Assembly (NCBI GenBank): GCA_964246705.1
Contig: CAXTRQ010000004.1
Location: forward strand, 1-64,000
From: DASZCR01 sp964246705
GTDB lineage: Bacteria; Acidobacteriota; Blastocatellia; Pyrinomonadales; Pyrinomonadaceae
Direction: 5' to 3'
Length of the DNA stretch: 64,000 nucleotides
Shown: positions 42,611 through 53,100 of the stretch, piece after piece
Numbering within the stretch: position 1 is the first letter of the stretch
Layout: every line of letters begins with the position of its first letter
Translations under genes and position numbers: made by a program
The notes under the pieces: model-generated
Database searches by the model: none
The model's input: only the letters and a program-made list of their open reading frames with translations
What the model was told of the DNA's origin: nothing

Positions 42611-44395
42611 TCATCCTCTGCGGCGCGTTTGATAATCGAGCGAGGCTGTCACACCTTTGCCTTGGGTGATGGTGTGTATCTGATTGGGCGTGATGCCGCC
42701 GACGGACTCCGTCTCGCCGTTGCTCCAACGCACTTCGACGCCCTCAATCTTTTCGTCTTGACCGAGGCCGAAATGCAAGCGCACATCGTTTTGAGAGAGA
42801 TAACTTGCGCCCGCCTGCACTTCCTGAAGGGACGTGTGTCTGGATGTACGCAGCGTGACACGCGCGCCGATTGCTTCGCGGTTGCCTTTGGTTTGAACGA
42901 GCTTCAGGGTTACGCTCCGGTTCTCGTTCTCGCTTGAGTTGACGAGGACGGTCGGCGCTTCACCGAGATTGACGATGAGGGCATCAATTAGCCCGTCGTT
43001 GTTCAGGTCGCCAAAGGCAGCGCCCCTTCGAGACGCGGGCGGAAGATCGCGCAGACCCGCCTCCTTCGATACTTCCTCGAACGTCTCATCGCCGAGGTTG
43101 CGGAAGAGTAGGAACGGCTGGCGGTAGCCAGTCCCATTCTTGCCCTGAGCCAATTCAAGCTGCGGATAGACGTGACCGTTAGCCAGCAGCAAATCAGGCC
43201 AGCCGTCGTTATCGAAATCCACAAAGGCCGTGCCCCATCCGACAAAGGGACGACTCGGCTGGGCAATTCTCGACGGCAACACCACGTCCACGAAGCCGCG
43301 CGTACCGAGATTTTTATAGAGCGCGTTCGGCTCATTCTCGAAATTACTGATGAAGAGGTCTAATCTACCGTCCGCATTGAAATCGCCCCATGCCACGCCC
43401 ATCGAACCCTGCTCGCCTCCCGTCTCGCTATAGCTCACGCCCTGTTCAAAGCCGACATCTGTGAATGTTCCGTTCTTATTGTTATGGTAGAGATAATTGG
43501 GCGTGGAATCATTAGCAACAAAGAGGTCAGGCCAGCCGTCGTTGTCGTAGTCGCCCCAGACAGTCCCCAGTCCGTAATATTTCTTATCGTCGCCGACGCC
43601 TGCTTTCTGCGACACGTCCTCAAAAGTGCCGTCGCCACGGTTGCGGTAGAGCAGATCGGTCTCGCCCTTCAAACCTCTGGGGCCGCACTGAACTCGTATG
43701 CCGCGATAGGAACAGGTCGGCGAGCTTCCGAATTCAGGAAGATTGTTGAGGTCAACGAAAACGTAGCGCGCGACGAAGAGATCGAGGTCGCCGTCGCGGT
43801 CATAATCAGCCCACGCGGCTCCTGTGCTGAAACCTCCGCCACGCACAGACGCCTTCTCCGTCACGTCCTGAAACTTGCATTGCCCCGTCCCGCGATAAAG
43901 AACGTTTCCTCCGAATCCCGTCACGAACAAATCAGTCAATCCGTCGTTGTCGTAATCGCCCGCGACGACTCCCATGCCCCAGCCCTTGCGTGTGAGTCCC
44001 GCTGCGCTCGTGACGTTCTCAAACTTCGGCGGCGCAGCCGCGCCCGCAGGGTTCTGTATCTGGCGATAGAGCGTGATGAAGAAGTCACCTCCCGCCTTGA
44101 AGCGTTCGACCGACGAGCCGTTAACTACCGCCGCGTCGAGGCGTCCATCGTTGTCGCAATCAAAGAGAGCCGCGCCGCCGCTCATTGACTCGACGATGTA
44201 GCGTTTTTCGGGCGTCGAGACGTGTGGGACGGTTAACCCGCTGGAGGCCGAAACGTCTGAGAAGGTGATGGACGGAGACTTGTCAGGAGATTTAGCAGTA
44301 GTCTGGGCCGTGACCGGCAGTTGAGCAACCAGCCAGCCAACAAGCAGGAGAGAGATGGCGCGCAAAAATGTGGCGCGTGGTTGGCGTCTGTTCAT
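42611..44395 (-). CDS. CRTAC1-type FG-GAP/ASPIC-UnbV secreted protein
   Basis: 594 aa. Signal peptide (about 1-30). Then come repeated VCBS/FG-GAP blades with calcium-binding-type DxDxDG loops: DCDNDGRLDAAVVNG, DYDNDGLTDLFVTG, DYDRDGDLDLFVARY, DYDNDGWPDLFVANDS, DFNADGRLDLFISN, DFDNDGWPDLLLANGH and DLNNDGLIDALIVN. The C-terminal ASPIC/UnbV domain has LKLVQTKGNREAIGARVTLR, YLSQNDVRLHFGLGQ and VEVRWSNGETESVGG. Beta-propeller surface protein of unknown role. It overlaps the upstream paralogue by 4 bp (ATGA). It is the last gene of the operon. Confidence 0.92.
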   Translation of the reverse strand: MNRRQPRATFLRAISLLLVGWLVAQLPVTAQTTAKSPDKSPSITFSDVSASSGLTVPHVSTPEKRYIVESMSGGAALFDCDNDGRLDAAVVNGSSVERFKAGGDFFITLYRQIQNPAGAAAPPKFENVTSAAGLTRKGWGMGVVAGDYDNDGLTDLFVTGFGGNVLYRGTGQCKFQDVTEKASVRGGGFSTGAAWADYDRDGDLDLFVARYVFVDLNNLPEFGSSPTCSYRGIRVQCGPRGLKGETDLLYRNRGDGTFEDVSQKAGVGDDKKYYGLGTVWGDYDNDGWPDLFVANDSTPNYLYHNNKNGTFTDVGFEQGVSYSETGGEQGSMGVAWGDFNADGRLDLFISNFENEPNALYKNLGTRGFVDVVLPSRIAQPSRPFVGWGTAFVDFDNDGWPDLLLANGHVYPQLELAQGKNGTGYRQPFLLFRNLGDETFEEVSKEAGLRDLPPASRRGAAFGDLNNDGLIDALIVNLGEAPTVLVNSSENENRSVTLKLVQTKGNREAIGARVTLRTSRHTSLQEVQAGASYLSQNDVRLHFGLGQDEKIEGVEVRWSNGETESVGGITPNQIHTITQGKGVTASLDYQTRRRG

Positions 44396-46143
44396 TTCGT
44401 GGCTTTCGCAGCAGGCCGGATGCGCTCAAAGGCGACGATGCCTTCGCCTTCCAGTATCGAGTAGAATTTGTCTGCGGCCACGTCTTTGAGTTGTTCCACT
44501 TTTCCCGAAGGCCAGCGGATTTCGATGAGATCAATTTTTGTGGATTTGCCTATGCCGAAATGAACGCGCAAATCGCTCTGCGACAGATAGCTCGCACCGC
44601 TGCGGACTTCTTCGGTCTGTTCCACCTTGCCCGTCACGACACGGACGCGCGCGCCGATGGCGAGACGATTGCCCTTCGTCGCCGCCAGTTCGAGCGTGAG
44701 CCAGCGATTGCCGTCGCCGCCCTCGTTACGCAGAATCATCGGCGGCCCGTCGAGATCATTAACGACGACATCAACGTGCCCGTCGTTGTCCAGATCGCCG
44801 AAAGCCGCGCCGCGCGAAGCACGCGGCTCCTGCAACGCCGCGCCTGCCTGTCTGCTTCCATCGCAGAAAGTTCCGTCGCCCAAATTAACGTGCAACAGCT
44901 TGGGCTGGCGATAGTGTGCGCCCGATGAGAGCGTATCAATCTGCGGGTAGACGTGCCCGTTGACGACCAGCAGATCAAGCCAGCCGTCATTGTCGAGGTC
45001 GAAAAAGCCCGTCCCCCAACCGACATAAGGGCGCGAAGCCTGCGCCACGTTCGCCGTCGCCGAGACATCCGCAAAGTCGTAGTTACCGTTATTGCGATAC
45101 AGCGTATTGTACTCGTCTGCAAAGTTCGTGACGAAGATGGCGAACCGGCCTGTGTGCAAATAGTCGCCGACCGCTACGCCCATGCTTCCCTGTTCCGAAC
45201 CGTCGCCGCTCACGCCCGTGCCGGATTCCAATCCGATCTCTGAAAACTTGTTCTGCCCTTCGTTGCGATAAAAGAAGTTGGGCGTCGAATCGTTGGCTGT
45301 GTAGGCGTCGAGGCGTCCACGATTATTGAAATCCGACCAGACGACCTGCATGCCATAGTAACCGCCCGCATCGTCGGTTCCTGACTGTTTGGCGACATCT
45401 GAAAATGTCCCGTCGCCGTTGTTGCGAAACAAACTGTCGCCCGCGCCTTTGAGTCCGCGCGGCCCGCACTGTACGTCTATGCCGCGAAACTTGCAGGTCG
45501 GGCTGGAGCCGAAACCCGGCAGGTCGTCGAGTTTGAAATCAACATAATTGGCAACTATCAGGTCGAGGAAACCGTCCGCGTCGTAGTCGCCGAACGCAGC
45601 CCCCGCTGACCAGCGTCCATCTGCGACTCCCGCTTTCTTCGTGACATCGGTGAAAGTGCCGTCGCCGTTGTTTCGATACAAGACGTTCCCGCCGAGACAG
45701 GTCACATACATGTCCGGCCAGCCGTCGTTGTTGTAGTCGCCCACTGCGCCGCCCATCGCAAAGCCGGGATAGGCGATGCCCGCCCTGTCGGTGATATCCG
45801 TAAACGTCCCGTCGTGATTATTGCGGTAGAGCGCGCTACGTGCCTTCTGGCCTTTGAGCGCCATCTCAACCGTCGGCGCATTGGTGAGATAAATATCCGG
45901 CCAGCCGTCGCGGTCGTAATCAATCAGCAACACGCCGCCGCTCATTGATTCGACGATATATTTCTTCTCCGGCGCGGAAGTGTGTGTGAAACGAATGCCG
46001 GTCTTCGCGGTGACATCAATCAACTGCGGAAGCTTGCGCCCCGTGCAGTCTTGATTCTTAATGTTCTGCCCGCTCGCCGTCCGGCCAAAGCCACACGCTA
46101 AAGAGAGCAGAATAATAACCAACAGACACTCGCGCGCGCTCAT
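44392..46143 (-). CDS. CRTAC1-type FG-GAP/ASPIC-UnbV secreted protein (paralogue)
   Basis: 583 aa, paralogue of the next gene in the operon with the same layout: signal peptide (about 1-25), propeller blades (DYDRDGWPDIYLTNAP, DYNNDGWPDMYVTCLGG, DYDADGFLDLIVANYVD, DLDNDGWLDLLVVNGH, DLDNDGHVDVVVNDLDG) and a C-terminal ASPIC/UnbV domain (LELAATKGNRLAIGARVRV, YLSQSDLRVHFGIGK, IEIRWPSGKVEQL). Tandem duplication is evident. It overlaps the TPR gene upstream by 4 bp, so the genes are translationally coupled. Confidence 0.92.
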   Translation of the reverse strand: MSARECLLVIILLSLACGFGRTASGQNIKNQDCTGRKLPQLIDVTAKTGIRFTHTSAPEKKYIVESMSGGVLLIDYDRDGWPDIYLTNAPTVEMALKGQKARSALYRNNHDGTFTDITDRAGIAYPGFAMGGAVGDYNNDGWPDMYVTCLGGNVLYRNNGDGTFTDVTKKAGVADGRWSAGAAFGDYDADGFLDLIVANYVDFKLDDLPGFGSSPTCKFRGIDVQCGPRGLKGAGDSLFRNNGDGTFSDVAKQSGTDDAGGYYGMQVVWSDFNNRGRLDAYTANDSTPNFFYRNEGQNKFSEIGLESGTGVSGDGSEQGSMGVAVGDYLHTGRFAIFVTNFADEYNTLYRNNGNYDFADVSATANVAQASRPYVGWGTGFFDLDNDGWLDLLVVNGHVYPQIDTLSSGAHYRQPKLLHVNLGDGTFCDGSRQAGAALQEPRASRGAAFGDLDNDGHVDVVVNDLDGPPMILRNEGGDGNRWLTLELAATKGNRLAIGARVRVVTGKVEQTEEVRSGASYLSQSDLRVHFGIGKSTKIDLIEIRWPSGKVEQLKDVAADKFYSILEGEGIVAFERIRPAAKATK

Positions 46144-47687
46144 TGGACAACCTTCTTCTCTCTCTCGTTTTTGAGTTGTTGGAACAGTTTCAGATGGCGC
46201 TCCGCCAGCGCGCTTTCGCCGAGACGGTTGTAGAGACGACTGAGTTGAAAATGCGTCTCGGCATCCTGCGGGTTGAGCGCAACAGCACGCTCAAGGACTT
46301 CGCGCGCCTGAGCGTCTGCGCTCGTCTGCAAATAGAGCGCGCCCAGTTCGCGCAAAGCGTCTGCGTGTCGGGGCGCGCGGCTGATGGCCTCCTCAAGTAA
46401 CCGGATCGCCTTCTGTATCTCACCCTGCGACTTGAAGACCAGACCGAGTTGATACTTCGCTTCCACGTTGGCGGGGTCGAGTTGAAGGCATCGCTCGAAC
46501 TGTGTGCGCGCGGCTTCCGGCTGGCTGTGCTGCCCGGCGATGGCGATGCCGAGCGCCAAACAGCCGCGCGCATCAACGGGGCGCTGCACGGCGTACTGCT
46601 CCAACGCGTTTTGTGCAGCCACAAGACTTCCGCCTTGCAGCAACGCCGCGCCGTAGAGATAGAGAAACTCAGGCTCGTCCGGCTTCAGCTTGAGCAGCGC
46701 GGCAGCGGCCTCCGACGCTGCCTGCGGCTGGCTAGCCCGCATCGCCGCGATGACGTACTGAGCGAGGACGGGCACGGAATCCGGCGACAAAGAACGCGCT
46801 TGATTCAAAGTTGTAAGCGCCGCCGCGAAGTTGCCCTCCGCGCCCTCCAACATCGCCAGCGAAGAGAGCACATCGGCGGAGCGCGGTTCAAGCGTGAGCG
46901 CGCGTTTGAGATGTTGTCTGGCTCGCGGAAAATCTCTCGCACCGGTTTCGAGTTGACCGAGCAAGACCAGCACGCTCGTATTGTTCGGGGACGTGGCGAG
47001 CGCCGAGCGTAACAGTCCGGCGGACTGCTCGACCATCCCGGCCTTCTGCAACACTTCGGCACACTGCGCGGCTACGGCCGGTCTGACGCCTGCCGCTTTA
47101 TGCATCAAAGGAATTAAGGCCGCTAGTTTTTGCTGCTCGCCGAGTGCCAGATAACTCGCCGCCATCAACGGCAGGGCTTCGACGCTTTTGAGCGACGCCG
47201 GAAGTTTTTCAATCGCCGCCAGCGACTTGTGGAATTCGCCAACCATCAATAGAGCTTTAGCGAGCGCCAGTTGAAGACGCGAATCGGCGGGAGGCGTGCG
47301 TGCAATTTCGACGAGGAGGAGTCGCGCCTCTTCGCGCTCGCCCGACTCGTACATAACGCGACCGAGATTAATCTTCGCCCCGACGTGTGTGGGGTCGAGC
47401 GCGAGCACGCGTTTGATTAAAGCTTTTGCTTCGTCGAACCGCCCCTGCCGGTAACGTACCTGACCGAGCAGGTCTAAAGCTTTGACATCTGCGGGATGAG
47501 CGACGGCGTAATCGAGCAAAGGTTTTTCGACCTCTTCGACTTTTCCCTGCTCGATGCTTTTTTCGATGCGCGCGAGGGTGCTATCAGCGGCGGGGTTTTT
47601 CTGCTGCCCTGCGGCGTGTTGGAAATTGATGGTGAGCAGCAGGCAGGCCAGCAGAAGCCGATTTCCTTGAGCGCGCCTAGGGAACAT
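46140..47687 (-). CDS. Secreted TPR-repeat protein
   Basis: About 515 aa. Signal peptide at the start (LLLACLLLTINFQHAAG), then about 12-13 tetratricopeptide repeats, for example VKALDLLGQVRYRQGRFDEAK, AKINLGRVMYESGEREEAR, ANVEAKYQLGLVFKSQGEIQKA and AETHFQLSRLYNRLGESALAE. TPRs are protein-interaction scaffolds. I favour the ATG at 47687, which overlaps the stop of the preceding TPR gene (AATGTTCCCTAG); an in-frame start 12 codons upstream is possible. Between two CRTAC1 genes and a larger TPR gene in one operon, it probably works with the surface/receptor complex. Confidence 0.88.
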   Translation of the reverse strand: MFPRRAQGNRLLLACLLLTINFQHAAGQQKNPAADSTLARIEKSIEQGKVEEVEKPLLDYAVAHPADVKALDLLGQVRYRQGRFDEAKALIKRVLALDPTHVGAKINLGRVMYESGEREEARLLLVEIARTPPADSRLQLALAKALLMVGEFHKSLAAIEKLPASLKSVEALPLMAASYLALGEQQKLAALIPLMHKAAGVRPAVAAQCAEVLQKAGMVEQSAGLLRSALATSPNNTSVLVLLGQLETGARDFPRARQHLKRALTLEPRSADVLSSLAMLEGAEGNFAAALTTLNQARSLSPDSVPVLAQYVIAAMRASQPQAASEAAAALLKLKPDEPEFLYLYGAALLQGGSLVAAQNALEQYAVQRPVDARGCLALGIAIAGQHSQPEAARTQFERCLQLDPANVEAKYQLGLVFKSQGEIQKAIRLLEEAISRAPRHADALRELGALYLQTSADAQAREVLERAVALNPQDAETHFQLSRLYNRLGESALAERHLKLFQQLKNEREKKVVQ

Positions 47688-50049
47688 TCTGCTTAGCCCC
47701 CATCGTCCCCGGCTGTGGCTCACGACTCCGATTGGACGCCTTCAGATCACGATAGAATTGGAGTTCGCGTTCGGCTTCGGCAATTCTGGAAGTGCGACGG
47801 TACGCGATGCTGAGTTGGTAGTGAATGTATTCCCTGTTTGGTTCAATGTGGGCGGCTATTTCAAGTTGCCGGATAGCCTCCGTCACGTCGCCCTGCTCGA
47901 TGAGGGCCTTGCCTAGTTGATAGCGTGCATCCGCGTAGTCTGGACGCGCGGCGACCGCCTCCCTCAATAAAGTCAGAGCCTCCCCGGTCTGCTGTTTCCG
48001 TTCCAGCAGCACGTAAGCCAGATGATATTTCGCTCTCACATCAGAAGGATTCAGCAGCAACTCTTGCCGGAACTGCGTCTCTGCCTCTTCGGGGCGATTC
48101 AGACGAATCAAGCTCTGCCCGGCATCGTAGTGAACTTCTAACATCTTGGGGTCGAGTTCCGAGACGCCGCGAAACTCCTGTAACGCTCGCTCGTAGTCCT
48201 CGACCATCACGAAGCCCTGCGCGGCATAAAAACGCGCCTGCGGACTTTTAGGATATTGCGCGGCGAGGCGCGCAAACAAATCGGCCGCCGTCTTCTGGTC
48301 AGCCATCTGAACCAGCGAGACGCCGTAAGCATAGGCCAACTCAGGATCGCTCGTGAGCGTCAGTTCGAGCGACTTGAGAGTTGCGACCGCCTGCGGAAAA
48401 TCTCCGGTCAGGTAATAGCTGACGCCCAGCATCCTTCGCGCGAGAGCATCTTCGGCGTGGGCTTTAATCTGCCGCGAGAGCGGCGCGATAGCTTTGTCGT
48501 ACTGCGCCGCGCGAAAGCTGACGATTCCCCAGTTGCGATCCAAGCCTGCCAGATCGGGTTTCCACTGCGCGGCGGCGGCGAATTCGCCGAGGCTCGCCGC
48601 CAATTGTCCCTGCTGCGCCGAGATGACTCCCAGATTGTGATAAGCCTGCGCGAGAACTTCGCTTAACTCGATTTTCATCGTGCGATACTTCGCCGCTTCC
48701 TGTGAATCGAGCGCGGATTCTTCGATTAAAAGTACTTCTGAATTGCCCGCCTCGTCCGCCTTCTTCTCGTCATCGGGATGGTTCGGGACGGTCGCAGCAA
48801 TCCGGCTGGGAGATGTGACATGGTTTGTCGAGGAGTCCACCACCTGACCGAGAATCTCACTTAACTGCTGCCGCGAACTTTCGAGCGACTGCCCTTGCAA
48901 CTCACGCGCGACGGCCAACTCTTTCTCAGCTTCGACGCGTCGGCCTGCCTTGAGCAGCACGCGCCCCAAAAGAAAGTGCGCTCTCTTGATTTGATAGCTG
49001 TTGTTCGATACGTCGGAGGTCAACGCAATGGCGCGGCGCAGGCTCTTTTCCGCCGCCGCCGGGTCATTCAGTTCCGCCTGAGATTGACCGAGGAATAGAT
49101 GCGCCTCACCTGAATCGGGCTTGAGCCGCGTGGCTTCCAGCAGGTAGCGCGCCGCCCTTGCGTGGTCGTTTTCACCCGAAGCCAGCACGCCGAGAAAGAA
49201 GTTCGCATAAAAATCCTGCGGGTGCAGTTGCAACTCCTGCTCAAACTCTGCGGCAGCCTGTGGCAGCCGCTCGCTCGCGCCGTGCTGGAGGATGACGTAT
49301 CCCAGATAAAAGTGCGCGCGCGGAGCTTTGGGGTCAATCGAGAGCGCCTGCTTGAACTCGCGCTCGGCCTCTTCCACGAAACCCGTCTCATAGTAGGCGC
49401 GGCCAAACAGATTATGCGCGACGGCGCTGTTGTTCAAAGCCGACTGCATTTCCTCGAAGAGTAATTTGGCGCGGCCAACTTCTTTGAGTCGCAGGTAGGT
49501 CATGCCCAGCGTGTAGGCTGCATCGAGGTCGGGTTCGAGGACTAAGGCGCGTTCGAGTTCGGCGAGGGCATCCCGGTACTCGCCTTTCATATAGAAAAGT
49601 TTTCCGAGGACATGATGTGCGCGTGAGTTTTTCTGGTCGAGTTTCAAAGCCGCCTGCGCCTGTCTGATTGACTGATCAATTTCCAGCAGGCGCATGTGGG
49701 CAATCGAGAGGTTCGTCCTCGCCCCGGCATCGTCGGTGGCGGCCAGCGAATCGTTCAGCAATTCAATCGCGCGTCGAAATTGTCCTTCACGGACGGCGAT
49801 AGTTCCGAGGCGTCGAAGCGCGATGCCGACGATAGCTCGGTTCTCGACGGCGGCTCGTTCAAAGTCACTCGAAAGCTGGTAAGTTTCCGCCGCGCTGAGA
49901 TGGCGAGATAGTTCATCTTCCGGAGACTTGGGGCGAGACTGTCCGGCAGATTGAGAAAGCGTGCCGCTGCTCTGGGTCTGAGTCGCTTGGGCGTTTAGCC
50001 AGAGAGAGGCGCAAAGCAGGACGAGGGACAGGGACTTGCTTACGGTCAT
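47677..50049 (-). CDS. Large secreted TPR-repeat protein
   Basis: 790 aa. Signal peptide (about 1-22, SLSLVLLCASLWLNAQA). TPR arrays in two blocks (about 45-390 and 470-775) are separated by an acidic/polar linker. Examples: LGKLFYMKGEYRDALAELERAL, AYTLGMTYLRLKEVGRAKLLF, LGVISAQQGQLAASLGEFAAA, AKYHLAYVLLERKQQTGEAL and YQLGKALIEQGDVTEAIRQLE. It lies about 100 bp downstream of the Oar-like receptor, on the same strand, and overlaps the next TPR gene. Likely periplasmic or outer-membrane-associated scaffold for uptake. Confidence 0.88.
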   Translation of the reverse strand: MTVSKSLSLVLLCASLWLNAQATQTQSSGTLSQSAGQSRPKSPEDELSRHLSAAETYQLSSDFERAAVENRAIVGIALRRLGTIAVREGQFRRAIELLNDSLAATDDAGARTNLSIAHMRLLEIDQSIRQAQAALKLDQKNSRAHHVLGKLFYMKGEYRDALAELERALVLEPDLDAAYTLGMTYLRLKEVGRAKLLFEEMQSALNNSAVAHNLFGRAYYETGFVEEAEREFKQALSIDPKAPRAHFYLGYVILQHGASERLPQAAAEFEQELQLHPQDFYANFFLGVLASGENDHARAARYLLEATRLKPDSGEAHLFLGQSQAELNDPAAAEKSLRRAIALTSDVSNNSYQIKRAHFLLGRVLLKAGRRVEAEKELAVARELQGQSLESSRQQLSEILGQVVDSSTNHVTSPSRIAATVPNHPDDEKKADEAGNSEVLLIEESALDSQEAAKYRTMKIELSEVLAQAYHNLGVISAQQGQLAASLGEFAAAAQWKPDLAGLDRNWGIVSFRAAQYDKAIAPLSRQIKAHAEDALARRMLGVSYYLTGDFPQAVATLKSLELTLTSDPELAYAYGVSLVQMADQKTAADLFARLAAQYPKSPQARFYAAQGFVMVEDYERALQEFRGVSELDPKMLEVHYDAGQSLIRLNRPEEAETQFRQELLLNPSDVRAKYHLAYVLLERKQQTGEALTLLREAVAARPDYADARYQLGKALIEQGDVTEAIRQLEIAAHIEPNREYIHYQLSIAYRRTSRIAEAERELQFYRDLKASNRSREPQPGTMGAKQNVP

Positions 50050-50152
50050 GGTCTTTCGTTAAAGCTTCGGAAGAAATCCTCGAAACAATAATAACAGGAA
50101 GGCAAAGCTGACCGTCAAGCCTCACCTTCCTGCCTAGAGCTTTGGTTGAAGT

Positions 50153-53100
50153 TTAGAAAGTCAACTTCAGAGAGTATTGAATTTCACGCGGGCCACGTGT
50201 GCTGCCTGCGCGCCCGAAGAATCCATTCTTGGTTTCCCCTGTAATCAAGTTATTGGTCGCGCTGCAAGGGGCGTTGCCGCAGGTGACAGCCCCGCCGACG
50301 ATGTTCAAGTTCAAACTGTCTCCACGGAACTGCGGGTGATTGAAGGCATTGAAGAACTCCAGACGGAACTGCACGCGCGCCGCTTCCCCGAATGGCTTCT
50401 GCAACCAAGAGGGGTTGAAATTCTTGTAGAACGACATGTCGAAGTTCTTGATTCCGGGGCCGAGGCAGATGCCGCGACCTGAGTTGCCGGGCTGTCCGAT
50501 TCTGTGCCCGACGAGCGTGAAAGCAGCAGGGTTAAGAATCTGCGTCGGGTCGCCGTTGTCAATCGTGCACGGCACGCCGGGTACACGGTCGGGTCTCTCG
50601 TTAGCCGTGTTGGTAGCGATGCCGGACAATCCGCCCGGCAGATTGGGAATACTTCCATTAACGATATTCGGCGTGATAGACGAGCCGGAACTGAACGTGA
50701 CAATCGTCGCGTACTCCCATCCGCCGAGGGCGGTTCTCATCAATCCGTTCGACTTCTTGAACTCCGGCAGATAGATGATGGAGTTCGCCACAAAGATGTG
50801 TGGACGATTGATGCCGGAGTTACCCCTCTCCAACTCCGCGTTGTAGGTGTCGAGTCGCGTATTGGCGCTCTGCCCGCCGCTGGAATCATCCAGTGCGGCG
50901 TTGGCGATGGAATGCGACCAAGTGTAGGAGGCTTGGAACTGCGATTTGCTCCAGAGCCGCGTCTTGAACATCGTCTGAAGCGAGTGATAACTGGCCGTGC
51001 CTGATCGCTCCCACTTGAGGATATTGCCGAAGTTGGAGAACGGGCGCAGGGCATTCGCGTTCTGAAGGAGCGCCGCCGCCGCCCTGTTCGCCGGTAGCGG
51101 CTGGTTGATGTCGTAGTTGGTCAGTTGATGCAGAGCGCGGTTGCCCACGTAACCAATCTCTAAGACCGCGTTCTTCCATAGTTGCTGATCAACGGTCAAG
51201 TTCCATTGCCATGCGTTGGGAATGCTGTTCGACGGATCCCAAGCCCGGTTGGGCGCACCGTTAGGCGGCCCGTCGAGATTGATCGTGCCCGAATCCAAAG
51301 TCCGTGTGCCGGTGACGCCGAGCGCGAACGGAACATTCCCCGCCAGCCCGAGCAACGGCCCTACCCGCTCGCGTTGGAAGAACTGGCCGATGCCCATGCG
51401 AATCGCCGTCTTACCATTGCCGAACGGATCGTAGGCCAACCCCAGACGCGGCGCGATCAAGTGATTGTTATTTTCGCGCAGCGAACGGTTGACACCCTCA
51501 TGCGGCGTACTGGCTCCTGTGATGCCAGCGCAAGGATTCGTGCCGGGCGGAACGACCAGACCGTTACAGGGGTCTGACGAAGGCCGCGCCGGATTGTAGA
51601 ACTGCGGGTCGAAGACGCTCATCGCATCATTAGCTTCATACGGCTCGCGCAGGAACGACCAGCGCGCTCCCAATTCGAGCGTCAGGTTAGGCCGCACTTT
51701 CCATGTGTCTCCGAAATAGAATTCGAGATTGTTATAGCGGAGTTGCGCGTGCGGCTCCTTGTTGGTCTCGTTGAAACCGAACTGGCTCCCGCGCGTCAGG
51801 ACATCTGCCAGATAGTTTCCCGAATTGTTCGCGCAGCAAGCGCCCCAGAACTGCGGCGTTTCAGATGCGCCTGAGCCGCCCACGTCCTCATCCTTGGATG
51901 CCTTATCGAAGAGGAAACCCATCTTGAAAGCGTGGCTCCCCTTGATTTTCGAGAAGTCGTCGCGGATGGAGTAAATATCGAGCGAGTTATGGAAGGGCGC
52001 GCTGCTCCAGAGGTCTGGGCCTCGATTGCTGTTAAAGGGTGCGATGCCACCCCAGAAGACCGGGTGCGGGCGGTCGCCTCCGTAGGTCTTAACGCTCTCC
52101 GGGAAGAAGCTGGGAACGGCGGTGTTAAGCTGCGTATTAATATCGCCGCCGAGTCCCGGCGTGACATTGATGCGGTTGGCTGAATAGGAGAACTGGACTT
52201 CATTGACCGCCGAGCCGCCGAGCGTCGAAGTCAGCTTGACGGCGACTTGACGCGAGGGCTGGAACCAACTGCTCTCGACGCCCGGAAACGGATCGTCGCC
52301 CCAGAGTCCCGCCGTCAGTAGAATCGGCGCGGGGTTCTCCCAGTGGTCTTGTGTGTAACGCCCGAAAAGCTGGTGAGACTGGCTGAGCTTTGCGTCTATG
52401 CGGACATTCTCTTCGCGGAAGTCAATCGGCGCATTCGTTGATTCGCCCCAGTTATTGCAATCGCTGGCATTGGAAATGTTCGGCAAGGGGTACAGCCCTG
52501 CGAGCAGCAGTCCCGCCGGACTCAGGTTGGCCTGTGGAATAATTTGTGTGGCAGAGCCGGGACGGTCGTTTCCGATTGCCGGGCCGCTACAGTTCTGCCC
52601 GTTGACGATACGCGGGTGGCTGAAATCGCCAGCGCGCTCCGCCGCCGTCGGGACACTGCCGAAGCGCGTGAAGCCGCGAATCTCCTTGTTCCACTCCTGC
52701 GAGTAGAAGAAGAAGAGACGGTCTTTCTTGATCGGCCCGCCGACCGAACCGCCGAAATCGTTGCGGCGCAGTTTGTCTTTCGTGCCGCCCGTGCGATTGA
52801 CGAAAAAGTCTGTCGCATTCAACTTGTCGTTGCGCCCGAAGTAAAAGAGGCTGCCGTGAAACTCATTTTCGCCGCCGCGCGTGACAATGGAAATGATCGC
52901 GCCGGAAGCTTGCCCGTATTCAGGGCCATAGCTGTTACGCAGCATCTTGAATTCGGCGATGGCCTCAATCGAGGGGTATAACAGAACAGTCCGGTTCGAG
53001 CCTGTGTCGTTGTTGTTCGCCCCGTCGGTCAGGAAGAGATTGCTCTGCGTGTTGTTACCGTTAACGGAAAAGTCCACGCCGGAGAACAGCCCCTTATTCT